A stretch of DNA of 64,000 nt, taken from the NCBI RefSeq assembly GCF_012273895.1, contig NC_052114.1, forward strand, positions 434,001 through 498,000, in the 5' to 3' direction. Position 1 is the first letter of the stretch, and every line of letters begins with the position of its first letter. Position numbers and translations under genes: made by a program. Shown piece by piece: positions 1-13,839 of the stretch. This DNA is from Zerene cesonia (Eukaryota; Arthropoda; Insecta; Lepidoptera; Pieridae). The notes below the pieces were generated by a model. It searched no databases. It was given only the letters and a program-made list of their open reading frames with translations, and was not told where the DNA came from.

Positions 1-682
1 AAATTTTAATTCACTTAAGCAAATATACTACGATTATATAACTAACTTGAAAGGTTTGCAAATTTTTATTACATCATTTCCCTGGACTGATGCTGAAAAA
101 AGCGTGCTGGCTCCATCCTAGAGAGGTTCTCCACAATGCATTGTGTGCTTTGGCGTGTTTGAAGCAAAACGTTAGAGTTAAACGTTTTAAAGTCAAAAAA
201 ATAACAAGAATTAAAGAAATTTATGAAAATGCAAAGCTCTTTAAACTCAACCGGTAGATATCAAACGGCGGACGTGAAACCGGGGGCTTTCGCAAACAGC
301 GTCTATCTCTAATGAAACTCCGTGGTTTTTCCATGATTATTCATACCTCTTGGATACCTTCGCTCTCCTTTCCTTTGAAAATAACACGGGCACTGTGTAG
401 ATTGTGGTAAGGGCGTTTTAAGGCATTTTCAACGTTTAATTGCACGTGAATTGGTAATGATGTTACTAATGACATTGTTTTTTCAACTATACATATTACT
501 AGCGTTCCGCACCGGCTTCGCCCGCTGTACGTATATAGCTTATGCCACTCATTTAATATACAGCTTTCTGGTGAAAGAATTTTGGATATCGATCCAGTAA
601 TTTATGTGTGAAAACATTACAGCCAAAACATACATACAAAAACACACAAATTTTTCCTCCTAGTAATATTAGGTAAGAAGTG

Positions 683-822
683 TGATGATGAAAACTTTTA
701 AACGGATTTTAAACGCGATTTATTCATTATATTATTAAACCGAACTTTCGAACACTTTACAGCGAGCGTGGTCACGGGGAGACATTCTCTCCGTTTAAAA
801 GTCTTTAATTTCTAACTGTATA
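683..822. repeat. Partial foldback (inverted-repeat) element, copy 1
   Basis: Contains 'TTTTAAACGCGATTTATT' and 'TTCGAACACTTTACAGCG', both also present in the more complete foldback copy at 32995-33168. The unique centre (AGCGAGCGTGGTCACGGGGAG) is in the opposite orientation to that copy, as expected when the middle of an inverted-repeat element flips. The second arm is mostly lost. Probably a MITE-type non-autonomous DNA element. Confidence 0.6.
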
Positions 823-1589
823 ATACTCGCGTAAAATCAAACACAAAAAATATTAAGTCTGATGATTTAATACCTAAATCGATTTTATTTCATAAATTAT
901 CTGTTATGTTAGTATAAGAATATAAGGTATATAGATATATATATTATGTAGATGAATTTGTAAAAGCATTGGCTAAATTGGTCCTTCATCACATCAAGGC
1001 ATAGAATTATTTGATCGATTTTAATTACAGGTTTGAACATTGCCGTCAATGTCCAATAAAATGATTTAATAACAACTTTAAATATCTTCTACTGTTGAAA
1101 AAATTAATTAGGTAAAACCACATATTATTCCTGTTTCTCTGAGAAAATTTAGTTTTATTTTTATATAAATAATTTAATCACCTTATGAAAAGCAGCATAA
1201 CATAAGTCGATATTTACATTACTACCCAAACAAATCCAATCGGCTCAAAATAAAACGTCACTTACCAGGTTTTCCTGTGTGCTCTCGCCGGAGCTCATTG
1301 GGATACAGTGACCTGCGGTAAATCACCCCCCACATTATCATTCCCCTCCATTAATGTAATTGCTTGCAAGTGGTCACATACTTGTGCTGAAATTAATTAA
1401 GTTTATCTGTTTGTTTATTGCGTCATAACGTTGCGGTTGGTTATTCTATTGCGAGTTTGTTTGTTTTTAAATGTTATTTTTATTAAATGAAGAAAAAATT
1501 TCAAATTATCGTGAGACGTGAGACGTTATTGTATTCGCTATTATATAAAATCAGTAATAAAATCGTTTTAACTGAACTTAACATATTTA

Positions 1590-1657
1590 CCGAGGACTAC
1601 GGCAAGGCGTTGCTACGCTTAGGCAAGAAACGCGGGTTCGAATCCCGCCCCGTGATC
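1590..1657 (+). pseudogene. Degenerate tRNA-like segment
   Basis: Carries a perfect T-arm: a GCGGG/CCCGC stem around a TTCGAAT loop, which is also a pol III B-box match. A weak outer stem (ACGG/CCGT) follows. The D-arm and anticodon region do not fold into a standard cloverleaf and no A box is convincing. It is read as a tRNA-derived remnant or SINE head, not a working tRNA gene. Confidence 0.3.
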
Positions 1658-1982
1658 GATTTTTTTCTACTCTTTCAAAAAAAAAATCCCAATTGCATGT
1701 TTGTTCACGTAAGTAGTACCTTTACTATAACATTGCACGTTTCATACAACTTATTTCAATGATTTATTGTACCATCAGAACATATACATGACAAACACAC
1801 ATGAAGAAAAACACAAATGATACCTATCAACAAAAAGCGATCTTATCACTAACAGACAACCCAGGATGAGAAGTAAAAAAATACATATTTAGTAGTCTAT
1901 TAACTCAGACTATCTACGAACAAGCTACGAATTTTACAAAACTACCAAGATAAAACGATAACATCATAATAATATATTGTAC

Positions 1983-2192
1983 TAGCTGCACCCCGCGGTT
2001 TCATCCGCGTAAGTTCGTATCCCGTAGGAAAATCGGGATAAAAAGTTGCCTCTATGTTATTGCAGTTGTCCAGCTATCTACGTCCCAAATTTCATTGCAA
2101 TCGGTTCAGTAGTTTTTGCGTGAAAGAGCAACAAACACACACACATCCTTACAAACTTTCGCATTTATAATATTATAGTAGGATTAGTAGGA
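1983..2192 (+). repeat. CCCGCGG-family short interspersed repeat
   Basis: First of at least five copies of a roughly 200-bp element. Order of landmarks: CTAGCTGCACCCCGCGGTTT, GTATCCCGTAGGAA, TTGTCCAGCT, CAATCGGTTCAGTAGTTTTTG, AACAAACACACACACATCC, then TATAATATTATAGTAGGAT. Other copies are at 18205-18402 (-), 18889-19092 (+), 30633-30832 (+) and 44504-44700 (+). There is no coding capacity, so it is a non-autonomous element that depends on another element for movement. Its class (RTE-type SINE or Helitron derivative) cannot be fixed by eye. Confidence 0.75.
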
Positions 2193-3390
2193 TATAAAAG
2201 TAACATAATTTTAAAGTGTTATATTTAGTATCTACTTAATACTAACTTAATATTTAACAATATTATCCTCTTTTAATAGTCACGTATGTTGGATAGGTAA
2301 GGGCCGTGTAATATCATCGTTTTAATTAAGCTACGTCTATTTACTAATCAGTAATTATTACAGCCTGTGCGAATTTGGCTAAAAATGCAGTAGGCCGTAA
2401 AATTAACTATAATTATATATTCAGATATCTAATAGCTTCTAATAAAATGTTTACTGATTTTATACAATATATTACTTTTTTGAGAGCGGTAATTTTAGGA
2501 ACACCTGGACTGCATTAAAAAACTATTTTACTGTTTGATATTAACATGAACTCTGTGTAACTATCGAAGCCCGGGCAGACTTCGTTCGTTCACAATGAAG
2601 AACTCATTTCTTTATATCTTCTTTTTTCTGAGTATTTTTTTACCATAATGTTACAATAGATAAACTATTTGAACCTTTGACTGATTTTAATCTTAAACAC
2701 AAAAAAAATAACAATTTTAAAAAATAATAAACGTAATTAAAACCCAATGAACCATAAAAATGGTTATGACGCATTTATTTCCATACTTAAATACTGATAA
2801 AACTCAGTTTCACAATAATGAACAATACAATAATATTTCTGCACGAAATCGAGCGAAGTAAAACTAGAAATATAAATCAAAGACAACTCTCGCAGTACAT
2901 AGACAAAGGAAGATAGTTAAAGCTGAAATAGGACGGTTATATACAGTTGTACATACTTAGTTGGCGGGTTTCGTATATACTGCCGCGCTTCGTAAATGGG
3001 CTAGGGTTGTACTTTATAATGTTTTGTAAATTTTTGTTTTAAATAGATTTTGACATTGTCCGTTATTGTAAAAAAATATTGAGTAAGCATTGATCGAACC
3101 ATTTAAATAAAAATCTAACTATATTAGACTTATCTTTGTTTAGTGTCGGTTAAGGATTAATTGAGAGATAAGTTAAGGTAAGGGTAGGTAAGTACGGAAG
3201 ATTTATTAGATATTATGAGATAATAATCGAAGCGTTCATTTATATTCTTTAATTACATAGAACTTATATATTATTATTGCATGATTACATAAGATATTAG
3301 TCAAAACCTATACAATGCTATGTTAAAGTCATTCAAATTTTAGCATGTGCGCAAGATAACGTCCAAATAAGAGCTTCAATCTTTAACTGA

Positions 3391-3579
3391 CGGATCTACA
3401 TTCCAAAATTAACACAATTTCCAAAAACTGTTAACCGGCAGCCCTATCAAGGCTCAGAAGCGGACACCTCCCCCGCAGTTGTAAAAGAAAGAAAATACGA
3501 CATCCCACCACCCTCGCCCAAGAACACTCCAGATCAACGATTGTTCATGTATGAATTCAGCACATTAGAAGTCAAGTAG
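3391..3579 (+). other. Unassigned open frame in a locally GC-richer patch
   Basis: A stop-to-stop frame of 62 codons ends with TAG at 3577-3579. It encodes a plausible-looking Pro/Lys-rich C-terminus (…KYDIPPPSPKNTPDQRL…). Base composition here is richer in GC than the flanks. A possible splice acceptor is GGCAG at about 3438-3442, but its polypyrimidine tract is poor. It might be the terminal exon of a gene lying to the left, or a chance open frame. I recognise no family. Confidence 0.2.
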
Positions 3580-4518
3580 GATAAAAACAAGACGCGGGGA
3601 AAGCTTTGAAAAATATTCTCGCATTGAGTGATATCGTTCTACCTTCGAAAAGGAGCAAAAATAAAGGACATGTGTCCGTCGAGAGACGAAACTTCGGTTA
3701 TCTGATGCTTCTGGGAACGGATAATGATGACCCCGCTTTTTGTGTAGATTTAGTTGGGTTATTGGCCTTTTATATGTATCTTATACTACTAAGATCCTTC
3801 ATTTGTACATGTTTGTTAAGTATATAATTGTTTGCATAAATTATATTGAAAACGGGGGAGGGTATGAGAAAAGTGATTATATTATAATCTACAATTATCA
3901 ATGCAATAAGATACTTTTTCACTTTTTCAATTTAAAATGCATTGAGAAAACTAAAAATCAGTTTATATATTATAAAAAATAAAAGTTTCCTTTTTTTTAA
4001 AAGGAAAGGAGGTTTTATGTTCCTTCCAAAACGGAGGTTTTACGTTTTACTTATGTTTTATAGTGTTATGTTCTCCAGAGAGTCACGCTTATGTTTATTT
4101 AATTGTGTTTTTTTTTCAATTTCTTACATCACTAACTAATCACCTTGTTAAAACAGTTCATATTGCAAAGCTATATTGGAACAATATTTAAATATTTTTC
4201 GTATTTAAACAACAAACGGCCACAGGAAACGAAGGAACGAAACTAAAAAGGATTCAATTATTTGTCAATTTGTTACTGGCCGGTTATAGAATTATCGTCC
4301 TATCCGGAACACATTTCAAATTAAATTTTATGAATGTGGGGAAATTTATATGCGCGAAATCCGTACAATTTCATTCTACTTATTATGTACTGTAAAGTTT
4401 TCTTCGAATTATTATATTCTCTTGATGTTGATCTAATCGATATTAATGTTTTTATTGTCAGGTAAAGTGATAAAAGCTCTAGACGAGTGGCAGTAATATC
4501 TTCATCGTTTTCTAGTTA

Positions 4519-4551
4519 TCTATACTCTATATATAATCTATAGAGTATAGA
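4519..4551. repeat. Perfect 13-bp inverted repeat with 7-nt loop
   Basis: TCTATACTCTATA at 4519-4531 is the exact reverse complement of 4539-4551, with TATAATC between. A cruciform or RNA hairpin is possible. Nothing next to it suggests a function. Confidence 0.9.
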
Positions 4552-7500
4552 ATGAAGAATATTCGTCTAGTTGAATCGCGTATTGTTTGTATGAATGAGT
4601 AAAACTGTGTAAATGTCACCTTTAAAGCCCGTTTTTCGTTTCTACACGTTTACCCAAGTTAGAACTAGTTGTTACTAAATGCCTTTGTTACATATAATTA
4701 CCCTAACTAGGGGAAAACGGGTAAAAACCTAGAATATACTGTATTTTGTAAACAGAACTGACTTTCATACTATTATTTGGTCATATCTTTTTAATTTCGA
4801 GCTTTTATCATAACAATCGACTTTATAAATTGTCTTCATATCTATATTCTCGCGAACATATTTTTATACATTTTAGTGTAATAAAATAGGTAAGCGAGAA
4901 GCGAAGCGACGATTGTTTGTTAAGTAATGTTCGAATTATTTTTATAGTACCTAATAATAAACAGCTGGTAAACCATTTATAAGCTTTATTTAGTACAGTT
5001 GTACGAAAAATCAATCGAATCATAATCTTATGTGGGAGTCGAGCAACTTGCATCGGGGCGGTGGTAGCGCTCACCATCCGGCGGTCCTCAAGCTCGTTTG
5101 ACAATTACATAAATAAAAATCGGAAGCCTAGAACAAGCAGCCTAGGTTTATTTTTACATGAAACTTTAGATTTTTCTTCACACTGCTACATCTCTCATAT
5201 TTGACACAAACTTTTAAGTGCTACAATGAAACTATGTTTGACCATAAACCACTTAATTCTTTTTGTTATTTATCACAACAAACCCCACAATATGAACCTC
5301 TCTATTCCAATTCCATATAATATAATAAGAGGGAAAACATCCTAATAATATTCACCCACAAAAAGATGAAGATATAACCTCGCAATAAAGCCTTATTACG
5401 CGTTTGCGTTCAATTATATTGAATACGCACGCATGTTATGCTAATTTTACACTCTGAATCTCAAATGTACTTGATTACGTTATGTTGTAGACTGTTTTTC
5501 ACGTAAATGCATGAAAAAAAATGAGAAAATATGGATATAGGGAGTTTGGTGAACCTAGAAGATGAAGATTATGTTAATTTAATATTTAATTTGTCATGTA
5601 TTGTATAAACTGTATGTTTATTAAAGATGTAATATATCTTCTATTCTATATATGCTATATCTTCTTCTACACTAATATTATAAATAATAAAAAGTAAGAA
5701 TTTGTGTTTTTGCTGTTTGTTTGTTTTTTTTTAATTAAAAGTTTTTAAAAATTCTTTCACCATTAGAAAGCTGTAACTTCGCTAAGCGACTTAGACTAGT
5801 AGTTAATAATTTACGTACTTACTTACTCGGAGTTCATAATATTTTCTGTAATCAGCATTAATTTTCACAAAAATAATAAGCTAAATATCCCATATGATTT
5901 AAAGTCTACAATCCTTTAGCAGAGGCTTAAGGTCTGCAAAACGACCATACGCCTATGCAAATGTTCAGATGACCCACCGTTGTCGACGATGTCATAAAAA
6001 GGAACACCAATTTCATCACTATATATATACATGTATTTAAAATCAATATAGCTTTTCATCAAACGCATGAAAATTATAAATGCCACAAGTATATATAAAA
6101 CAAGCAATCTGATAAATAAATAAGGGTTAGAACATGAATATGCAGGGAATTTAATGAAAGAAAGAAAAGGTGTTAATCTTGGTGAAAGTTTGAGGCAAGT
6201 CGCATTTAATTAATACAATCAAAGCAAACTGCGGGACCTCTCAGCGGATTATAACTTGAGGGATGTATTTTGGTACTTTTTTAATCAACAATATAAGTAT
6301 ACGTAGTCATAAAAATACTTAGACTAGGTACCTTCGTACTTCGACTAGGTACCTTTTATCGGGGTACTGTGGGAATTAAAGCGAAGTCTATAGTATTTAA
6401 TAAAAATCAGATGTTAATCTTCACAATAAAATGGTAAGAATTAAACGATTTTGAGAATGTCAGTTATAATAAATAGTCTAAGCATTTTTACAGTATCTCT
6501 TTTATAATCCATTTCTGTTATATTTGTCCTGTCTGTCTAGAAAAGGAATAATTGAATAAATAAATGTTTGAGTTTGAGTTTTACAGTTTACATCAAAATC
6601 AAAAATTATTTATACTTTTCATTACATTAAAAGAAAACCACATTTTCACTTCAGTAAATAGAATAACCATTTCTATCAAACATTCTATCCCCTCAGTCCA
6701 CTTAACCCCTTTAAAACCAAATAGCTTCTGAAATATAGTCAGCGAACAGCTTTAATTTACATAAAACATTTTAATATAGCCCTCACCTGGCGGTTTTTCA
6801 CAAAATAAGGCAAACTTTGATGCCTTCTTAACCCCTTATAACGGTTTATTATTTATGAAGCGAACTTTTTATCGAGAAATCTGAGTAATTCATAAATTTA
6901 AATGTATGGAAAATTTGTGGAATATTTTTTCATATCCGAAACGAAATCGATTCTATTTATACGGTTTGTATGTTTAATACATGCGTTAAAAGTAAAATTA
7001 GTCTGTGGACTGCTTTTATGAATTCAAAGTCTGCTTTATTTTGTATTTTCGAAGTCACGTGTACAATATACATGTTTTAAGATATAGTTATTTTGTGATT
7101 TAAGCTAAGGCTTTTGTAAGCAAAATCAGTATCTTTAGTTCACCACTAGAATAACAGAATTTAAAATGAATAAACTTAAATTGACATCACTTAGTAAGTA
7201 AGTAAGTAAGTACTTAAGTACCTTTAAAGTAGAATTTAAATATTTCAAATAAAAACAAACATGACATCTAGTAAATAAATCACAATGTGTGAAGATAAGC
7301 AATATGACAATACACATGGCTCAATCTCCATCAATATAGTATATCCTTTAAAATTAATCCCAAATAAAAGATAATTCAATTCTAATTCTGGAAGCGTCAA
7401 AAATCCGTTCATCCGTCACCTCAAATCCCTCTCGATGACATTCAAGAGGCTTTATACATATACGGAGTGCGGAGTGCGGAGTGCGGACGTCAAAAGCTAG

Positions 7501-8726
7501 CCGGCTTGTCGCGTCCTCCTCGCAATTTATGCACATACCTTACATTAAGAGCCCTCCGTCACATTGCCAACACACGCGAGAAATATTTTTAAATATAAAT
7601 ACGTTTTGTGTACGCTGTTTTATGAGGTTTCAGCGCAAAACTGTGACGCCTTACGCTAGGAGATACCGCAATAAGCCTCTGATTATGTAGATATATGTTA
7701 ATGCAATCGAAAATTTAACATTAATTTAATAGACTAAACAAATAAATTTTTACGTGTAAGTTTGACATTATTTTTGGTCATGAAAACCTACAATTATATT
7801 TAAAATAATACTATCATAAGTACTCATGCTTGTTGGTTAAACAATTTGCAAAGAATACGTGAGTTATATTATTCGAATATTTTACACCATTTAAAACCAA
7901 CTCCCATACTATTTCTTGCATAGAAAGTTACTTCCTTAGCATTCTATCAAATACCAAGTACAAACTAATATAAACTTGTCTACAATCCGCTTTGTTAAGA
8001 TAAATAGTTTCAGATAAAGTTGACACCAGTTTGATAGCAACTTGATGGGAAGCGAATCGGGGATCAAATGGATGTTGTGTTATACATGCCAATGACTAGG
8101 GGCTATAAGGCGACCGAATAAGAGAGATTTAGTCTTCGATTAACATCCGAACAAACAATTACGTTGTGTAATTAGCACGTTTGTATGTATAGAGGAGACA
8201 CAATTGAATTAAATGGTTAACAGAAATAGTCTTAATTATTGAGGATGCTAATTTTGTTATAACAGATTTTTTCTAGATATGTTTTTAAAATTTGATTTCC
8301 CAACAATATGAATAAATATTATGAGTTTATTTGTTGTTCTATTGTTTTTTGTATGATATTTTAATGGACACAATCCACAATATCACTTATATTTTATTAA
8401 AGGAAAGAGAGAATAAAACTTGAATCCGCATTTTAGGTAAAGTTATTTTTATACAAATTGTATATTGTATTTGAAGCAATCTTGTATTTGATGCAATCTT
8501 AATATTATTTATTTCAGAAAAAGATGGATAACCTATAGATAAAATTGATTTTGGAATTATTATTTCATTTTATTTTATACTATTTTTATGTACTTATCTA
8601 TTAATTACCTACGTCGGAGAATGCAAACGTATTCAGTGCAAATTGTACATATACATATAACAAGTCTTAATAAGATATAAAGGACATATTAATGGCTTAT
8701 TTAATTTAAAAAATTTATTACAGCAA

Positions 8727-8776
8727 ATAGCGGCTATAACAGTCTGATAAATTGATCAGACTGTTATAACTGCTAT
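8727..8776. repeat. 22-bp-arm hairpin with 6-nt loop
   Basis: The inner 14 bp (8735-8748 against 8755-8768, TATAACAGTCTGAT) pair perfectly across loop AAATTG. The arms extend to 22 nt with one G·T and one C/A mismatch. The loop is short for an animal pre-miRNA. A MITE remnant is the simpler reading. Confidence 0.85.
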
Positions 8777-11700
8777 AGTTGAGAATTTTACACCACAGAC
8801 CATGGACATGACATATTGAATAACAATTTTTTGACCATAAGCTTTCTTAAGCTTGATTTATTTCCATAATTTTATGCAAAAGAAGAAAATGATGTAATTA
8901 CAATGTCAGTACACATTTTGATTTCAGTCACCACAAAAATATTGTACACTAAGCTAATAAAAAAACAAATAATTGGCACGACTCCGAAGAGTTTTAAAGT
9001 TAAGTCAAACCGATAAAGACAAACAAGAGAACTCGTAACTGAATCAAAACAAAGGTTTATTTAAACAATTACATAAAAACAAGCGAAAATTAAATTGAAG
9101 CGAATTTCTGATAGCGCCAGCGAAAATTTTTGCCAACCTTATTCAGGGCATTACTTATGCATGCAGCAAGGAAAATATTACAAGATTTTAATGAAAGAAA
9201 TATTAATTTCGAGGTGAGTTCTGTGGCGGGAACTAAATTAAGTTTCTTTAAGGATTCAGACTTGCATTAGGTGTAAGTAATTTTAAAATTTCGCGTCTGG
9301 CTCAGTGCTTGGTGTTTCTTTGAGGCTTGATGGAACTCGTTTACTGAAATTGGAAAAAGGTTGTTCCAAATGATCAGAATATTATGGTGTTTTTTACGTT
9401 ATTGTACGCAATGGAGCTGGTTACGTTATTGTCGCCTGATAATATGCACTACCACCGCCCATGAACATTTGTAACCGTGCTCGACTCCCACATTAAAAAA
9501 CTCAAATAATCACAACTTTTCTTCATTTATACCTATTGAAAATAAAATGATATTTCAATTAACCTATTTTAAAACACAAATACGCTAATAATATGCTCAT
9601 TAATAAAAGTATTTGTGTTAATGTATTACATTAATCAGGCATAGCAGCAACAATTTAACGCAAGTACACAAAACAAAGGCATTCATAAACGAACCGTCGA
9701 CGCACTTTATTCAAATTCCTCGTCAGAGCAGTTGAGGCGTAAAAAAATATGAATATGATTTCCGCATTCACTTACAGAAGTTTCTGCGCGCCAAATGAAG
9801 CATATTTTGGGCCATAACACTCGCATTATTCAAGAAAAAAATTAAAACTTGCAATGAACCATGCGACTTTATACTTGAAAAAAAATTGCCACCTTTGAAA
9901 TATGAAACAAAACCCTTCATATTGGTTTAGTTAGAAGCTCAAATGATTATTACATCAATTAATGATCTTGATGTTGGAGATGTTTTTACCAAATAACTGA
10001 GTACACGTTTTTGCTATTATATTCTTAACTTTAAGGTTGGTTTTCTCCTTAAAGACCAAATTAGGTTGTATAGTGTCTATATTCATTAAAAAATAATAAA
10101 TGTCAAAAAATATTAAGTAATGTTTCTTTTAATCGCATTCGTTACGCTATATATTTCGATCAACATTTAAAAAATTTGGAAGGTAAATAGAAAATACCTA
10201 GAAATGTCGCGGAATGAATAGCTGGCTTTATTCAAAGTGAGTCTTAAGAATACTTTGGGAGGGAAGCCTGTTAACTTTTTATATACATTTCGGAGGCTAA
10301 ATGAACTGAAATACAGTTTCACAGATGCTGAGTAGGTATAATTTTATAAGTTTGTTCGACGTTTATTTTTCTATTTTTTAGATGTTCAAGTTAGAAAAAG
10401 TTTGTCTGGACTCGATAGAATTGCTTGTATTTTATAAAGCCTAAATAAGTAGTACAATAATTTCAGTTCAGGCGAATCATACCACATGTTTCTACCTTAT
10501 AATTTTTCACTCTTCAATTTCTAAGAAAATAACAGCAAAAACTTCCTATAAACACCTCCTAATTATAAACTCATTAAAGCGTAGCACCTGTGAGAAGGGT
10601 GGTCAAGGGGGCAAGGGGAGGCGTTTCATCTTGACTCGCCGAAAGTATTTTCCCTGGTCATCCATCATCGACGCGATAAATAACTTACCCACTGATTTAT
10701 ACGCGATGTAATTTTAGGCAAAGAAGAGTGATTATAAAAATTCTTCAGAGATTTTTACTCGAACAGGCTTTCTGAATAATCATTTATCGTTATTTCACGT
10801 TAAGCTTTTAATTCTGTAAACTGCTATTTTCTACTATCTTTCACTTTGGGCGTAGCAATTGACCCTGCATAATTGAGTCTATGAAATTGGCGAAATTGCA
10901 TATAGACTTCGACATTTTAATGTGTAACGTTTTCTACAAAATACTTGGACAATCAAGTATACAAATATCTAGATGTTATCTTCCAAACCGTACCGTCAAC
11001 TCAATTATATCTAATCAAAAAGCATTCAGACACACACGAACACACACGATCCAGCAACCGATGTATCTACATCTCATCTGAGACGTAACAAATTAAAACG
11101 AAACAGCTCCGATTGAAACGAAATCAATTCTTGTCGGCAATTCAATTTATCTACAAACAAAGTAAAAATGTCTGGCAAGACAAACACCCATTTAATTCAC
11201 CCTTCGCATATATTACCCGCTATTTGTTTTTGCTACATTAACATTTTTATGACTGAACTAAGCTGAAATTTTAATGTCTCCTTTTACTTAATGTCTATGG
11301 GTAATGTTGATTTTTGTCTGTACATTTTTAGTTTGTTTGCAGTCGACATGGCTATGTTATTTTTCTTTTGAATCCATCGTCCGAACCTTATTGCTCTAGG
11401 CTCGGAGTACTACGAATAGGGTGCATTCCTTACTTATCAATGTTATTCTTATTTCATGATTATTTCGTTTTCTCTCAATTTCATTTAGAATGTGTTCTTA
11501 ATTTCAAGATAAAATATATTATGCCACTTTTTTATGAACAGTGCTTTTTTCTTTCATTTAATTTAATAATGTAGCTACATTATGCACGCTACGAATGCAA
11601 ACCCTTTTACTATCCTCAATTAAGTAAATTCTTGGTAATTTACTTATTGGTCTCTTTATTTTAAATATTGAATCACCATCATATCAAAAATAATCAATAA

Positions 11701-12800
11701 TCTTCTATCATTAGATTTATAAAAACATCGAGTAAGTTATATTTCTCAATAATTTTTCAGTAAGCCTCACTCACCAAACTAACAGAATACCCCAAAACAA
11801 GCACATAACATAATTCACGTCCATTTAACGTTGTTTAAACTCCACATAAGTCTCAAAGACCTTACCCAAATGAAGTTTAAAAGCATTTAAGTACCAAAAA
11901 TCACGAGTTGAGACTCGAATACATTAAGGTGTAACAAAATCATTATTCAAATCTCCTGAATAATGTTTTCAGGAATGGAGACAGAGTTTCGGTCGTTTTT
12001 GAATTTTAATATGGACTGTAACAAGTTTTGTTCGTCAAAGGAGATCGGTCCGTCTAGCTTATTACCGTGGTTACGAGGGAAGAGGACATTTCAATATCAT
12101 TTTTAAGGCGTAACATAAGACCCTTATTATCGGATTGAGTACAATTATTAAAATCAAATGTTCGCACAACGAAACCATTGAGATTTGGAATTCTATGTAA
12201 TAAATAGGAAACTACATTTAACTCGATACAAGGCTCGAATTGAACTAGTGTGTCTTCGCAGTGGTGTACCCTGTATATGTTATCCAGCTACAATATATTA
12301 GATGAAATAAAATTCTAAATTATAAAGTCTAATATAAAGTGTATTTTAATAAAAGTCCCATGTCCACAAAGCTCTTGAGTTCGAAGGAGCCGATCAAAGT
12401 AAGATGATCAAAGGCACCGACAGTGTCCAGCTGTAATTAGCTTCACACCGCTAGGAAGGGCAACTTCTACGGAATTGAGAATTTCATTACTGAAGCGAAC
12501 TTTCTGGAATATCGTTTGATAGGTTTTCTAGAAAAATCCAGTTTTTACGTTGATATCAGTGAGTACGGTGTGTATGTTAGTTTGAAATTATTAATCAAAA
12601 TAAACCAAATTAAAGTCATTTGAGGTATTCTTTGCAATATGTAAGAAGGTATTACATTCGACAAAGTAAAATAATCCGGTTATATAAGAATAGGTTTGAA
12701 ATATTATCAATATAATTATTACGCATAGGTAGGTCTATACAGAAGCATAAGCACCAGACGAGTACCACCACCATAGTACGAGAGAATACTATTTTATATC

Positions 12801-13560
12801 ACGAGCAAAACCTTTAATACAAGCTTGTGGCTGTCAATTGTATCCAATGCTTTTTATCCCCTTGTGTTTTGCAAAACGCGCAGGTAAGTGAAGACAATCT
12901 CCGATGGATCAAGATAATATTGGCCGATGATAGCAGCGGGAGGTCCGGTCACTCGGTCATTACTGCCCTCTTCTATGAAATATTTATGACGACTCCCATA
13001 ATAACGCCGGCGACGATATCATTATACTTTGTGATAGGGGGGACGGGCGGGGTGGAATTTCAGAACGCTGCTTTGTAAAATCGCAATTGCGAACGCTTCA
13101 ACGAAACATGCCCTGGCGAACTTTAAAGGATCTTCGCTATGTAAATAGAGAAATCTCAAACTCGATTTCGCGACGCGAAAACGAATTGGGAATTTTTCTC
13201 GTAGCGTGCGGTGCGCAGACGCGCAGCCGTGTTCACTTGTTAATTAGCCCCTAAATACGACTTGCAGATGAGATACATTTAGATGTTGAATACATAAAAA
13301 GCCCTTTTTCAGCGATCGCATGCATTGTCGGTCGGATTTTCGTTGGGATCAGGGGACGAGCCTATATTGTATATCCACGTCCGACCACCAGAAGTTTGCC
13401 TGTTCATAAATAAACGCGAGCGCTATTCAACAGCCCTTGGTGCTGTATGCATAACGAATTTGAAGGAGGCAAACTTGGAGGCTCTGGTGCCTGGGATGGA
13501 GTATAAAATTCAGTAACAACATGGTGGAGCTTTTCATTCGACGATCTGCTGTCGTTGAAG
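12801..13560. other. GC-elevated unique segment, possible regulatory element or lost exon
   Basis: This segment is visibly richer in GC and lower in repeats than the surrounding 20 kb. It has a good splice-donor match on the plus strand (GCGCAG|GTAAGTG, exon side ending 12881), preceded by an open frame from about 12822. A homeodomain-type TTAATTAG lies near 13240. No gene could be assembled from it. A conserved enhancer or an isolated 5' exon are both possible. Confidence 0.3.
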
Positions 13561-13839
13561 GCATAGCTCCGTTATGCTAATTAGTAATTAAATAACTAAT
13601 TATCAATTCAAATTACCGATGTGAATAGTAGCGTTTGAGTTTGAGTGATGTGGTCATTTGTACATGTGTTTGTACATGAAGCTAATTATGTTGTGTTTTC
13701 GTAATTAATTATCTTTAAATATGGTGTTGTGGGTTGTGAGGTGTGTTGTTGAATGCAGTTAGTGCAATGGAATCTGCGCGAGATGTTGGCGGGAAAGCGG
13801 CCATATTGTGGCAGTTGTCAAAATGATGTGTGAGTATTG

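Larger units (their letters stand above)
1..3390. other. Intergenic or intronic AT-rich DNA, no gene seen
   Basis: No open frame here has coding character or paired splice signals. The stretch holds a partial foldback repeat (683-822), a degenerate tRNA-like segment (1590-1657) and one CCCGCGG-family repeat (1983-2192), listed separately. The remainder is AT-rich sequence in which I see nothing further. Confidence 0.6.
3580..12800. other. Non-coding AT-rich DNA with small hairpins and repeat fragments
   Basis: No supported gene. Visible contents are two inverted repeats (4519-4551, 8727-8776) and a 'CGGAGTG' triplet repeat near 7463-7488. An AAGT run lies near 7195-7213. Fragments of the GAGCTGGTGG family lie at about 5036-5100 and 9430-9495, and a 3' fragment of a small interspersed element at about 5690-5830. 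Otherwise I see nothing. Confidence 0.55.

Noticed and set aside
1590..1657. Functional tRNA gene
   Set aside because: A good T-arm, but no A box, anticodon arm or full acceptor stem.
7195..7213. AAGT microsatellite as a telomere-like or regulatory repeat
   Set aside because: Only about five units and not the insect telomere unit TTAGG.
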